From the NCBI RefSeq assembly GCF_017313085.1, contig NZ_JAFLNF010000002.1:744001-808000 (forward strand): DNA of 64,000 nucleotides. The letters run 5' to 3'. The stretch is from Roseibium limicola. GTDB taxonomy: Bacteria > Pseudomonadota > Alphaproteobacteria > Rhizobiales > Stappiaceae. Both the position numbers and the translations under genes were made by a program. Positions 53,479-62,000 of this stretch are shown here, in pieces (positions within the stretch are counted from its first letter, which is position 1; each line of letters starts with the position of its first letter). The notes under the pieces are model-generated. The model was not told where the DNA came from. It did not search any database and worked only from the letters and a program-made list of their open reading frames with translations.

Positions 53479-54557
53479 TCGACACGCCACGCTCCGATCC
53501 CGCACCCCGCCGCCCCGTTGCCTTTGCAGCTGATGACCGCCGGCTGAAGGTCAACGACCAGATCGACGACATGTTTCTGACCGCCGACGAAGCCGTTCAG
53601 GCTCCTCTGGCGGCGGAAGAGCACGTACCGCGCCTGCCAGCTAATGCCAGCCGGGCAAAGCCCCGCTTCTCATATGCAAAGTGGATCTCCCTCGGCCTGG
53701 GCGGACTGGTGTCCCTGGCCATCGGCTTATCGATTGATGCCCTGATCCGCGATCTGTTCACCAGAGCTGACTGGCTGGGCTGGACTGCAGTGGCCCTGGC
53801 AGGGCTAGCAGCTCTCGGCTTTCTGGGCTTGATCGTCCGCGAAATCATGGGCATCTGGCGTGTTGGGAAGATCGACAAGCTGCGCGATGAGCTATCCAGC
53901 GCCGCTGACGAGGACAACGCCAAGGCTGCTCGCTCCGGGCTCAAGCAACTCCAGCAGCTTTATGCCGACCGCCCTGAAACAGCCCGAGGCCGGAAGGCTC
54001 TTCAGGTACACCTTGGCGAAATCATCGACGGCCGCGACATGATCAAACTCGCAGAGCGTGATCTGCTCGCGCCTCTGGATCTGGAAGCCCGGCGCATTGT
54101 CATGAACAGCGCAAAGCGCGTATCACTGGTGACGGCAGTCAGCCCCCGAGCCGTGGTCGATCTGCTCGCCGTGCTGTTTGAAAACATGCGAACGATCCGT
54201 AGGCTCTCAATGCTCTATGGCGGTCGCCCGGGCACACTGGGGTTCCTGCGCCTTGCCCGGCAAGTAGTCACCCATCTGGCGTTGACCGGTGGAATGGCAG
54301 CCGGAGACAGTCTCGCCTCGCAGGTGCTGGGGCATGGACTGGCAGCCCGCCTGTCCGCCAGGCTCGGCGAAGGCGTCATCAATGGGCTGTTGACTGCCCG
54401 CATCGGCTTGGCCGCCATCGCTGTTTGTCGCCCAGCCCCCTTTGTTGCCACCAACGGCCCGAAGCTCGGCGACTTCATGGGAGAGCTGATCAAAAGCTCG
54501 GAGCAAGCCGCTTCAGCAGACCAGTCAGCGCGAAGCAGAAGTGGTCCAGCATCCTAA
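53475..54557 (+). CDS. ycjF: YcjF-family inner-membrane protein (TIGR01620/DUF697)
   Basis: 360 residues, ATGA overlap with ycjX. Two membrane helices (~73-90 and ~102-120: WISLGLGGLVSLAIGLSIDAL; LGWTAVALAGLAALGFLGLIV) are followed by a cytosolic helical DUF697 domain (RRIVMNSAKRVSLVTAVSPRAVVDLLAVLFENMRTIRRLSMLYGGRPG). Normally paired with YcjX. Probable membrane partner of the P-loop protein. Confidence 0.93.
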   Translation: MIDTPRSDPAPRRPVAFAADDRRLKVNDQIDDMFLTADEAVQAPLAAEEHVPRLPANASRAKPRFSYAKWISLGLGGLVSLAIGLSIDALIRDLFTRADWLGWTAVALAGLAALGFLGLIVREIMGIWRVGKIDKLRDELSSAADEDNAKAARSGLKQLQQLYADRPETARGRKALQVHLGEIIDGRDMIKLAERDLLAPLDLEARRIVMNSAKRVSLVTAVSPRAVVDLLAVLFENMRTIRRLSMLYGGRPGTLGFLRLARQVVTHLALTGGMAAGDSLASQVLGHGLAARLSARLGEGVINGLLTARIGLAAIAVCRPAPFVATNGPKLGDFMGELIKSSEQAASADQSARSRSGPAS

Positions 54558-54633
54558 AGAAACAGCCCGGGCATAACGGCTTCCTTGGAAACAATCTCGA
54601 CAGTTCTGGCCCGCCTGCTGTAGTCTCGACGCC

Positions 54634-55809
54634 ATGTTCATTACCTTTTTCACCGAACTGAAAAGCGCTGGCGTACCCGTCTCCCTGCGCGAGTACCTGA
54701 CGTTGATGGAAGCCCTCGAAAAGGACCTGGCCGAGCGACGGGTCGAGGATTTCTACTATTTGGCGCGCACCTGTCTGGTGAAGGACGAAAGCAATCTGGA
54801 CCGCTTCGACCGGGTGTTCGGCCATGTCTTCAAGGGTCTCGACCTCCTGAGCGAGGTGGAGACCAGGGAACTGCCGGAAGAGTGGCTGCGCAAGCTGGCT
54901 GAGAAGCATCTTTCGGAAGAGGAAAAAGCCCAGATCGAAGCCCTCGGCGGTTTTGAAAAGCTGATGGAGACCCTACGCGAACGCCTGAAGGAACAGGAGA
55001 AGCGCCATCAGGGCGGCAACAAATGGATCGGCACCGGCGGCACATCACCTTTCGGCGCCTACGGCTATAACCCGGAAGGTGTCCGCATCGGCCAGAAAGA
55101 AAGCCGCCACAGGCGCGCCGTGAAGGTTTGGGACAAGCGCGAATTCAAGGATCTCGACGACAGCAACCAACTCGGCTCCCGCAACATTCAGGTAGCTCTG
55201 AAGCGCTTGCGGTCCTTTGCCCGCACGGGAGCCGCCGAAGAGCTCGACCTCGACCACACCATCCGTGCCACAGCGCACAAGGGCCTGCTGGACGTGAAGA
55301 TGCGACCAGAGCGTCGCAATGCTGTGAAGGTTCTTCTGTTTTTCGACATCGGCGGCTCTATGGACGACCACATCCGGGTCTGCGAGGAACTGTTTTCAGC
55401 TGCTCGCACCGAGTTCAAGGTGATGGAGCACTTCTACTTTCACAACTGCCTGTATGAAAGCGTCTGGAAACAGAACAGCCGACGCCATTCTGACAAGATC
55501 CCAACCATGGATCTGCTGCACAAGTACCCAGCCGACTACAAGGTGATCTTCATCGGAGACGCTTCGATGAGCCCTTATGAAATCGCCTATCCCGGAGGCT
55601 CGGTCGAGCACTGGAACGCGGAAGCCGGAGCAACCTGGCTGGAGCGCGTCAAGGCTGTCTACAAGAACATCGTCTGGCTCAATCCCGCTCAGGAAGCCCA
55701 TTGGCCCTACACCCACTCCATCAAAATGATCCAGCAGCTGATGGACGGACATATGTATCCTCTGACGGTTGAGGGCCTGACCGAGGCAATGAAGGACCTC
55801 GCACGCTGA
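54634..55809 (+). CDS. CoxE-like VWA-domain protein
   Basis: 391 residues. N-terminal helical region (~1-125), then a von Willebrand A domain (~225-391) with the metal site DIGGSM at 238-243; the usual DxSxS is altered to DxGxS. Later segments KVIFIGDASMSPYEI and NIVWLNPAQEAHWPYTHS complete the fold. Family members work with MoxR ATPases as metal-centre or complex maturation factors. Same strand as the MoxR gene, with four other genes between them. Confidence 0.9.
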   Translation: MFITFFTELKSAGVPVSLREYLTLMEALEKDLAERRVEDFYYLARTCLVKDESNLDRFDRVFGHVFKGLDLLSEVETRELPEEWLRKLAEKHLSEEEKAQIEALGGFEKLMETLRERLKEQEKRHQGGNKWIGTGGTSPFGAYGYNPEGVRIGQKESRHRRAVKVWDKREFKDLDDSNQLGSRNIQVALKRLRSFARTGAAEELDLDHTIRATAHKGLLDVKMRPERRNAVKVLLFFDIGGSMDDHIRVCEELFSAARTEFKVMEHFYFHNCLYESVWKQNSRRHSDKIPTMDLLHKYPADYKVIFIGDASMSPYEIAYPGGSVEHWNAEAGATWLERVKAVYKNIVWLNPAQEAHWPYTHSIKMIQQLMDGHMYPLTVEGLTEAMKDLAR

Positions 55810-55821
55810 CCAGCAGCGCGC

Positions 55822-56616
55822 TCAGGTGAAGTAGCGACCTGGCGTGATCCCGAAAGCCTTCTTGAAGCTCGCCACGAAGGCGCTCGGTCCCTCATAGCCG
55901 AGTTCGTGTGACACCGCCGAAACATTCAGCCCCCCAGCGAGCAACTCCAATGCCTTGAAGAGCTTTACTTGACGGCACCATGCGCGATAGCTCAACCCCG
56001 TTTCGCGTTGCATGTTGCGCTCAAAAGAACGCTCCGACATGCCGCACCGCTTCGCCGCCTCAACCAGACGCGGTGGCTGATCTGGTGTGACGGTAATACT
56101 CTCGCACAAGGCCTTCAGGCGCCCATCTGAGGGAAGCGGAAGCTGCAACGGCGAAGCTGGAAGCAGCTTCAGTTGGTCCAGGATAACATCCGCCAGGCGA
56201 GCCTGTGGCCCTTCGAGGCTTGCTGTACGTGGATACGACATGAATGCAAGGATCAACTCACGCAACAACGTCGTCACCTGCATGACCCTTGGATCCTGCG
56301 GCAGCGGGGCCGTAACGCTAGGGCCGAAGTACATGTACCGAACGTCAGTCTCCGTCAGGTAGCGCGTCTGATGGTAGACGCCGCCTGGCAGCCAGACCGC
56401 CCGTTCTGGAGGCACAAAGAACGTGCCCGCCTCCGTGTCGATCGCTAGCGAGCCGCGCACCACATGAAAGAGCTGTGCTGTCGAATGATTGTGCCACTTG
56501 GTCAGTGTGCCCTTGTTGCCTGAATCCGCATACGCCAGCACCGCCACATCCGGTGCCTTGGAGGTGGTGACGAAGTGATCAGGATGGATCATTTGTTTGG
56601 CAACCGACACGACCAA
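55822..56616 (-). CDS. AraC-family transcriptional regulator with cupin sensor
   Basis: 264 residues. N-terminal cupin-type ligand domain (~15-120, KWHNHSTAQLFHVVRGSLAI with metal-like His pair) and C-terminal double HTH (AKRCGMSERSFERNMQRETGLSYRAWCRQVKLFKALELL ... VSHELGYEGPSAFVASFKKAFGITPGRY). A start eight residues downstream (MIHPDHF) is possible. Divergent from the MFS gene across a ~115-bp gap, which makes that gene its likely target. Confidence 0.92.
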   Translation of the reverse strand: MVVSVAKQMIHPDHFVTTSKAPDVAVLAYADSGNKGTLTKWHNHSTAQLFHVVRGSLAIDTEAGTFFVPPERAVWLPGGVYHQTRYLTETDVRYMYFGPSVTAPLPQDPRVMQVTTLLRELILAFMSYPRTASLEGPQARLADVILDQLKLLPASPLQLPLPSDGRLKALCESITVTPDQPPRLVEAAKRCGMSERSFERNMQRETGLSYRAWCRQVKLFKALELLAGGLNVSAVSHELGYEGPSAFVASFKKAFGITPGRYFT

Positions 56617-56733
56617 GCCTCACTGAAATTTGGCGAATGAGCGACAAATGATGACAGAACCCCGCTAACACGCAAGCGCTCGGCCGGATTATCACAGGTT
56701 TCACCACCAACCATTGCGACCGATTGCCTGCCG

Positions 56734-57963
56734 ATGAGCTATTTCTCCCGATCTGAAAGTCCGATGAGCGCCACTGGCTGGCGCTCCCCTGCCCTGCTGT
56801 TGATGGTCATGGCTGGCGCCATGCAGCTGTCCTTTGCGGCGTGGTGGAACCTGATGAACAATTTCGCGGTCCAGGAACTGACATTCACCGGACGTGAGAT
56901 TGGCATGCAGCAGTCCATCCGCGAGATCCCGGGCCTGCTCAGTTTCGCAGCGATCTACCTGCTCTTCGTCATGCGCGAGCAGACGCTGGCCTATGTGTCG
57001 CTGGCCTTCCTCGGTGTCGGCGTGGCCATCACGGGATATTTCCCGACGACGCTGGGGTTTTATGCAACGACGCTGATCATGTCGATGGGCTTCCACTACT
57101 ACGAGACGATGAACCAATCGCTTTCGCTGCAATGGTTGCCCAAGGCAACGGCAGCCGCCAGCATGGGCAAGATCATTTCTGTTGGGGCTTTTGCTCAGCT
57201 CATTGCCTACGGCCTGATTTTCATCGGCTGGAAGACCTTTGACCTCACGTTTACGGAGGTTTTCCTGATCGCTGGGATCCTGACGCTTGTCGTACTCGCC
57301 TGGGTAATGTGGGCTTTCCCGTCGTTCCGCGAAGGCGTGCCCCAGCACAAGAAGCTCATTCTGCGCCGCCGTTACTGGCTTTATTATGCCCTGACCTTCA
57401 TGGCGGGCGCCCGGCGTCAGATCTTCACCGTCTTTGCCGGGTTCCTGATGGTGGAGCGCTTCGGCTACGACGTCCATGAAGTCGCAGGGCTGTTCCTCCT
57501 CAATGGCGTGTTCAACATGCTTCTTGCCCCAAAGATCGGTCGCCTCATCGTCCGCTTCGGCGAGCGCAAGGCACTGATGGTTGAGTACATCGGCCTGATT
57601 GCAGTCTTCCTGGCCTACGCATTCGTGACAAACCCGCACATTGCAGCCGGGCTTTACGTCGTCGATCACGCGTTCTTCGCTATTGCGATTGCCATGAAGA
57701 CCTACTTCCAGAAGATCGCAGCTCCTGCAGACATCGCACCGACTGCCGGTGTTGCCTTCACGATCAATCATATTGCCGCGGTCTTCATCCCGATCGTTTT
57801 CGGGTTGATCTGGCTGTACTCCCCTGCTGCAGTCTTCCTGACTGGCGCCGCCATGGCGGTCGTCAGCCTGTTGCTCGCCTCGATCATTCCAAGTGATCCG
57901 GATGCGGGTAACGAGGTCGATCTGTGGTTCAAACCCGGCCCCTCGCTCCAACCAGCCGTGTAG
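56734..57963 (+). CDS. MFS transporter
   Basis: 409 residues with about 11-12 hydrophobic helices, inner membrane. Loop arginines between helices (MREQT; FREGVPQHKK) and the paired half structure (second half beginning ALTFMAGARRQIFTVFAGF) are MFS-like. A start at 56764 (MSATGW) is also possible. Substrate unknown. Probably controlled by the divergent AraC protein. Confidence 0.85.
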   Translation: MSYFSRSESPMSATGWRSPALLLMVMAGAMQLSFAAWWNLMNNFAVQELTFTGREIGMQQSIREIPGLLSFAAIYLLFVMREQTLAYVSLAFLGVGVAITGYFPTTLGFYATTLIMSMGFHYYETMNQSLSLQWLPKATAAASMGKIISVGAFAQLIAYGLIFIGWKTFDLTFTEVFLIAGILTLVVLAWVMWAFPSFREGVPQHKKLILRRRYWLYYALTFMAGARRQIFTVFAGFLMVERFGYDVHEVAGLFLLNGVFNMLLAPKIGRLIVRFGERKALMVEYIGLIAVFLAYAFVTNPHIAAGLYVVDHAFFAIAIAMKTYFQKIAAPADIAPTAGVAFTINHIAAVFIPIVFGLIWLYSPAAVFLTGAAMAVVSLLLASIIPSDPDAGNEVDLWFKPGPSLQPAV

Positions 57964-57989
57964 CGACCAAGTTGATGACCACAAAAACA

Positions 57990-58017
57990 AAGGCTCGCCA
58001 GTTAGTTGGCGAGCCTT
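57990..58017. terminator. Bidirectional terminator between MFS and NCS1 genes
   Basis: AAGGCTCGCCA (57990-58000) pairs with TGGCGAGCCTT (58007-58017). It is followed by CTTGATT on the plus strand and TGTTTTTGTGG on the minus strand. Confidence 0.85.
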
Positions 58018-58137
58018 CTTGATTCAATCACAAACGCCGCTTTTGCAGAATCTGAAGACAACTGGACAGCATAGCAACCTGTCTGCGCCAGCGCCTGCTG
58101 ACGCCTCGTTGAAAGCCTCAACAAGGCGTCAATGTAG

Positions 58138-59568
58138 TCAGCGCTTGGCAAGTACCCAGTAAACACCGCCACCAAGAGCAGCACCGATTACCCAGGCAAA
58201 GCCAGACAGTACGGAGAGAGCCGGCACCCAGACCGTTGCCACCGAGAACACACCAGCGAGAGCGAATGTGATCAACGCAGTCTTGTTCCAGCCATTGTCG
58301 TAGAAATACTCTCCCGACGGATCCGCCGAGAACAGGTTTTCCACGTCCAGCTTCCCGCCTTTGATCATGTAGTAGTCGACGATCATGATCCCGTAGACTG
58401 GTGCAAGAATTGCTCCCAAGGTATTGACGAAGTTGAAGATACCGATCTGACTGATGGTCGACACCCACAGCCCGCCAATGATCAGCGCAAAGCCGGAGGT
58501 GATCAGACCGCCAACGCGGAAACTGATCTTTGAGGGCATCAGATTGGCTAGATCGTAAGCCGGAGGAATAAAGTTCGCCACCAGGTTGATGCCGACAGTT
58601 GCCGCAAAGAACATGATTGCAGCGACGACGGTCAAGGCAACGGAATCAACCCGTTCGATGATCTCTGTCGGCTCCGTCAGGCTCTCTCCGAACACCACCA
58701 CGGTGCCGGCGGTTACGATCAGCGCGATTAGCGAGAAAAAGGCGATATTCAGCGGCAGCCCGAGAAGGTTGCCCTTCTTCATTTCCGCTTCACTGCGCAC
58801 GAAACGCGAAAAGTCGCCGTAGTTGATCACCACCGCCGCAAAATAGGCGATCATCGTGCCGACGACAGCCATGAAGGCGCCAAAGGTTGAGCCGTCGTAG
58901 TCGCTTGTGCCCTGAAAAATGTTGCCCATCTCGGTCAAAAGACCACCACCAGCTTTGTACCAGATGACGCCGGCCAGCAAGATCATCACGAGATAGACGA
59001 ACGGACCAGCCCAGTTGAGAAACCGTGCAATCCAGTCGATGCCGTTCCAGAAAAGCCAGATCTGGAACGCCCAGACCAACAGGAACGCCACCCAGTCGAT
59101 CCCCGTCATGCCCAGGAACATAGCAGCTCCCTCGCCCGGGTCTTCCACCAGGGCATGGATCAGCAGCGCGACCGCCGTCGAGGCAAAATAGGTCTGCGCG
59201 CCGTACCAGAAAATGGCTACGATTGCTCGCACAATGGCCGGGAAGTTGGCTCCGCGAACGCCCATGCTGGCGCGCGCCATAACCGGAAATGGAATGCCGT
59301 ACTCAACGCTCGGCTTGCCCATCAGATTGACCAGCCACATCACGAAGAACCCGGCAATCAGGATCGCCGCGAAAACGCTCCAGCCGTTCAGCCCGTAGCT
59401 GAGAAACAGCGACGCCGCGAGCGTGTAGCCGAACAGCGACTGAACGTCATTCGCCCAGACGTTGAATATCTCGAACCAGCCCCATGTCCGCTTCGACATG
59501 GGTATTGGCGCGAGGTCCTCGTTGTAGAGGGATGGATCCCTCCCCTTGATTTCCAGATCATTAGCCAT
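58138..59568 (-). CDS. NCS1-family nucleobase/cation symporter
   Basis: 476 residues from the ATG at 59568 (MANDLEIKGRDPSLYNEDLAPIPMSKRTWGWFEIFNVWAND), preceded by GAGGGG. About 12 helices. NCS1 signatures: NEDLAPIP...RTWGWFEIFNVW in the N-terminal region, GAQTYFAS in the third helix area, and NYGDFSRFVRSE (typical of cytosine/uracil/allantoin permeases). Imports a nucleobase or related compound with Na+ or H+; uracil or allantoin is plausible but not proven. psuKG elsewhere in the window releases uracil, though the two are 50 kb apart. Confidence 0.9.
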   Translation of the reverse strand: MANDLEIKGRDPSLYNEDLAPIPMSKRTWGWFEIFNVWANDVQSLFGYTLAASLFLSYGLNGWSVFAAILIAGFFVMWLVNLMGKPSVEYGIPFPVMARASMGVRGANFPAIVRAIVAIFWYGAQTYFASTAVALLIHALVEDPGEGAAMFLGMTGIDWVAFLLVWAFQIWLFWNGIDWIARFLNWAGPFVYLVMILLAGVIWYKAGGGLLTEMGNIFQGTSDYDGSTFGAFMAVVGTMIAYFAAVVINYGDFSRFVRSEAEMKKGNLLGLPLNIAFFSLIALIVTAGTVVVFGESLTEPTEIIERVDSVALTVVAAIMFFAATVGINLVANFIPPAYDLANLMPSKISFRVGGLITSGFALIIGGLWVSTISQIGIFNFVNTLGAILAPVYGIMIVDYYMIKGGKLDVENLFSADPSGEYFYDNGWNKTALITFALAGVFSVATVWVPALSVLSGFAWVIGAALGGGVYWVLAKR

Positions 59569-59677
59569 TGTTATGCCCCTCCTCGGCCCGGCAATTGAAC
59601 GCCGCTTATTTTGTGAACGGCAAATTCCGTGCAAAATTACGTGCAGAAGTCAATCGAATTTTGGAGAGCGCGTAGAT

Positions 59678-60235
59678 ATGAAGATCGGATATGCTCGGGT
59701 GTCGTCTCGCTGGTATCAGGCAGAATTGCAGATTTCCGCGCTTAAAAGCGAAGGCTGTGATCGGATCTGGAAAGACACGACACGCGACGGGATGCTGAGC
59801 ACTTCCGGTCTTGAAGACTTCATCGGCCAGCTTGCTCCCGGAACGACGGTCATTGCGACTCGGCTTTCAGCGGTCGCCCGATCTCTGCCCGATCTGCTCT
59901 ATTTTCTGGAAAGTGTGACCCAAAAAGGCGCGAAGTTCCGATCGCTTGCCGAGCCCTGGTGCGACACGTCGGTCCGTTCACCGTCGGAGCTTTTGCAGAT
60001 CCTGCGCGGCACAGTCGAATTCGATGTCGAATTGAAGGCTCTGGACGCGGCGACGATCGAAGACAGCCCGAGTGCGGTCGGGATAACGGTCGGTCGCCCC
60101 AACAAGCTCTCCGAAGGTGAGCGCATCAAGGCGATATCCCTCTTGCGCATCGGAAAGTCGGCCGCCGAAGTCGGACGACTTCTGGGTGTAAGTCGGTCGA
60201 CCATCTCCCGACTCAAGACCTCACTCCGGGACTGA
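59678..60235 (+). CDS. Serine-recombinase-like protein with altered catalytic residues
   Basis: 185 residues from the ATG at 59678 (MKIGYARVSSRWYQAELQ). N-terminal resolvase/invertase fold with the Tyr-Arg-Ser start (GYARVSS), and a C-terminal HTH (KSAAEVGRLLGVSRSTISRLK). The motif that normally reads KLDRLGRS is TRLSAVARS at 61-69: Asp and Arg of the DR pair are replaced by Ser and Ala, while the last Arg remains. The loop before it (TTRDGMLSTSGLEDF) also lacks the usual SGA...RPGL. It may be a DNA-binding protein rather than an active recombinase. Divergent from the NCS1 gene; no inverted repeats or transposase nearby. Confidence 0.8.
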   Translation: MKIGYARVSSRWYQAELQISALKSEGCDRIWKDTTRDGMLSTSGLEDFIGQLAPGTTVIATRLSAVARSLPDLLYFLESVTQKGAKFRSLAEPWCDTSVRSPSELLQILRGTVEFDVELKALDAATIEDSPSAVGITVGRPNKLSEGERIKAISLLRIGKSAAEVGRLLGVSRSTISRLKTSLRD

Positions 60236-60243
60236 GATACAAA

Positions 60244-60275
60244 AAACGCTCCCGATGAACACAAAGGGAGCGTTT
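60244..60275. terminator. Bidirectional terminator after the recombinase-like gene
   Basis: AAACGCTCCC (60244-60253) pairs with GGGAGCGTTT (60266-60275); A-rich on the left, so it also suits the convergent ferredoxin gene. Confidence 0.8.
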
Positions 60276-60312
60276 CAAACCGGTCAAATGACCGTCTTTC
60301 AGGGTCGTCCGA

Positions 60313-60633
60313 TCAGGCTTGACGCTCAGGCACGTGAACGACGAGGCCGTCCAGCGCTGCAGTCATTTTGACCTGACAAGACAAACGCGATGTCGGCTTC
60401 ACATCATAAGCGAAGTCGAGCATATCCTCTTCCATCGGATCCGGCTCTCCCACCTTATCCTTCCAGGCTTCGTCCACGTAAACATGGCAAGTTGCGCAAG
60501 CGCAGGCTCCACCACATTCCGCTTCAATCCCCTGGATCATGTTCTTGATGGCGTTTTCCATTACGGTCGAGCCTTCCGGCGCGTCGATCTCCGTGCTGGT
60601 TCCGTCGGCAGTGATATATGTAATCTTGGGCAT
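60313..60633 (-). CDS. 2Fe-2S ferredoxin (adrenodoxin type)
   Basis: 106 residues. Cluster cysteines at 40, 46, 49 and 86 ([17 protein letters not shown] and SCQV), giving the C-X5-C-X2-C...C pattern, with a fifth Cys at 44. The motifs [11 protein letters not shown] and [23 protein letters not shown] are typical of bacterial and mitochondrial vertebrate-type ferredoxins. Small soluble electron carrier for P450s or Fe-S assembly. Single gene. Confidence 0.95.
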   Translation of the reverse strand: MPKITYITADGTSTEIDAPEGSTVMENAIKNMIQGIEAECGGACACATCHVYVDEAWKDKVGEPDPMEEDMLDFAYDVKPTSRLSCQVKMTAALDGLVVHVPERQA

Positions 60634-60774
60634 GATCCGCGTCTGATCAGTAAGAGGAAAGACAGGCTCCCGACATAATCACTTCCCCGCAAAGGTCAAG
60701 CGCGGGGCGGGTGGCCACGGCGGAATTTAGAGGCACCAGAGACCCAAATACCACGCTATCGAGCAGCCAACGAC

Positions 60775-61101
60775 CTAAACGCCGCGCGCCAGAACAGCCG
60801 AGATTTCCCTGTTCGCTTCCTCTACCTTGCTGCGCAACAGGTCAAGATCAAGGGCGCGGCCCGCCGCCAGTTCCGCTTCGATCTGTTGGCAGGTATCGCC
60901 GACATCCAGTGCACCGACCGAGCGGGCAGACCCTTTGAGCGTATGGATCAACTCGCCCTGAATTTCAGGAGCAGAAGTCCCGGCAAGCTGGTTCAACGCA
61001 GTCCCGGATTGCCGGCAAAACATGGAGAGAACCTCATGTTCCAGCTCTTCATTCCCGAATGTGGCAGCCGCCAGAACCGAACGGTCCAATGTTCTCGTCA
61101 T
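60775..61101 (-). CDS. HPt-domain phosphotransfer protein
   Basis: 108 residues from the ATG at 61101 (MTRTLDRSVLAA), with AGGA five bases upstream; in-frame ATGs at 61107 and 61113 are also possible. Four-helix bundle with the phospho-acceptor His in LIHTLKGSARSVGA, and a following QIEAELAAGRALDLDLLRSKVEEAN. It receives and passes phosphoryl groups in multi-step relays; the partner kinase is not in the immediate neighbourhood, CckA being 48 kb away. It is not ChpT, which is a larger pseudo-kinase. Confidence 0.9.
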   Translation of the reverse strand: MTRTLDRSVLAAATFGNEELEHEVLSMFCRQSGTALNQLAGTSAPEIQGELIHTLKGSARSVGALDVGDTCQQIEAELAAGRALDLDLLRSKVEEANREISAVLARGV

Positions 61102-61113
61102 TTCCATCCTCAT

Positions 61114-61433
61114 GGGGGCCTGCAGAGGTTCGCGCCCGACCCAGCCTCATTATGGCAACGTGCGTCCCAAATTTGACTTGAGCGAGCCAGAACCCAAGTA
61201 TCAGAAGATTCGCTTTGTAACTGCTGAAGCGTGACCCGGCGATCGCTCAGTTGCCAATGGCCCGGTTGGGTTAACCAATCCTTGCCCTGTCCCCAATAAA
61301 GTGAATTTTTGGTTAACGCCCATAAACACATTCAGCCGGCTCTTTACAGCGATCTCCCCTCAGGCTTGGAGGCAAATGCCATCGCGCCTGCTTAAAAAGT
61401 ACTTCTGAAGTCACATGCGAGGACCGAACCAAC
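61114..61433. other. Intergenic gap, no gene seen
   Basis: About 320 bp between the HPt gene and the small unknown gene. AT-rich centre with GGTTAACC (near 61268) and GGTTAAC (near 61312). No ORF or terminator was recognised; it probably holds the HPt promoter. Confidence 0.45.
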
Positions 61434-61730
61434 CTAGCTGGAAACAGCCAGAAGCCCCTTCTCGGTCAGCCTACAGACCGACCATTCAGGCTTGATTGGA
61501 TTGGAAAACCAAGGCTCTGCCCATCCCGCATCAATACAGGAACGGATCGTCCGTTGCGGAACGCCAGCCCCTTCATCATCAAAAAGCGGCAGCTTTCCAC
61601 CTGGCTGCCTCACACCCATTTGCAACCATCGTCTTTGCGCTGACGATGGAACACGAGTTTTTTTCTTCGATTTTCCGGACGCACTGTTTGCGTCTTTTCG
61701 GCCAGCATCAGAGTTCGGTTTTGGCATCAT
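61434..61730 (-). CDS. Small basic protein with winged-helix-like region, unknown
   Basis: 98 residues. A Ser/Lys-rich N-terminus (DAGRKDANSASGKSKKKTR) is followed by a compact ~65-residue part: RRWLQMGVRQPGGKLPLFDDEGAGVPQRTIRSCIDAGWAEPWFSNPIKPEWSVCRLTEKGLLAV. The pattern helix - turn - DAGWAEPWF - CRLTEKGLLAV resembles the wing region of small winged-helix proteins, so DNA binding is possible. I do not know the family. Between the HPt gene and the long coiled-coil gene. Confidence 0.65.
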   Translation of the reverse strand: MMPKPNSDAGRKDANSASGKSKKKTRVPSSAQRRWLQMGVRQPGGKLPLFDDEGAGVPQRTIRSCIDAGWAEPWFSNPIKPEWSVCRLTEKGLLAVSS

Positions 61731-62000
61731 CCATCCCCTCTAGAAGCCTAAAACGATTGCGGTTTGTTGTTCATTAGGAGAGAGTGTGCCATTAGGTTAA
61801 CCGATGCGGCAAGGTGGGGAAAAGGCTGCGAGTCTCTCAATCGAGAGTCGTTGCAGTTGGTCGGCGGCGGCCCCCCTATCTTCCAGGCTGCGGGAAATGA
61901 GCGCCGGAAGCGGTCTACATTCTCTCGAAGCCGAGCGTTCGGCCGGGCCGTGTATTGGTCCGCCGAAGTGTAATGAGTACGGACGTGAGGCGATCAAACC

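Noticed and set aside
56701..57990. Long open frame (429 codons) on the minus strand
   Set aside because: It is antisense to the MFS transporter over its whole length. The product is rich in His, Arg, Asp and Gln, as expected from the reverse of membrane-helix codons, with no family pattern.
59678..60235. Serine recombinase as sign of a mobile element or flagellin phase switch
   Set aside because: No inverted repeats, att-like sites or transposase nearby. The flagellin array is 16 kb away and shows no invertible segment, and catalytic residues are missing.
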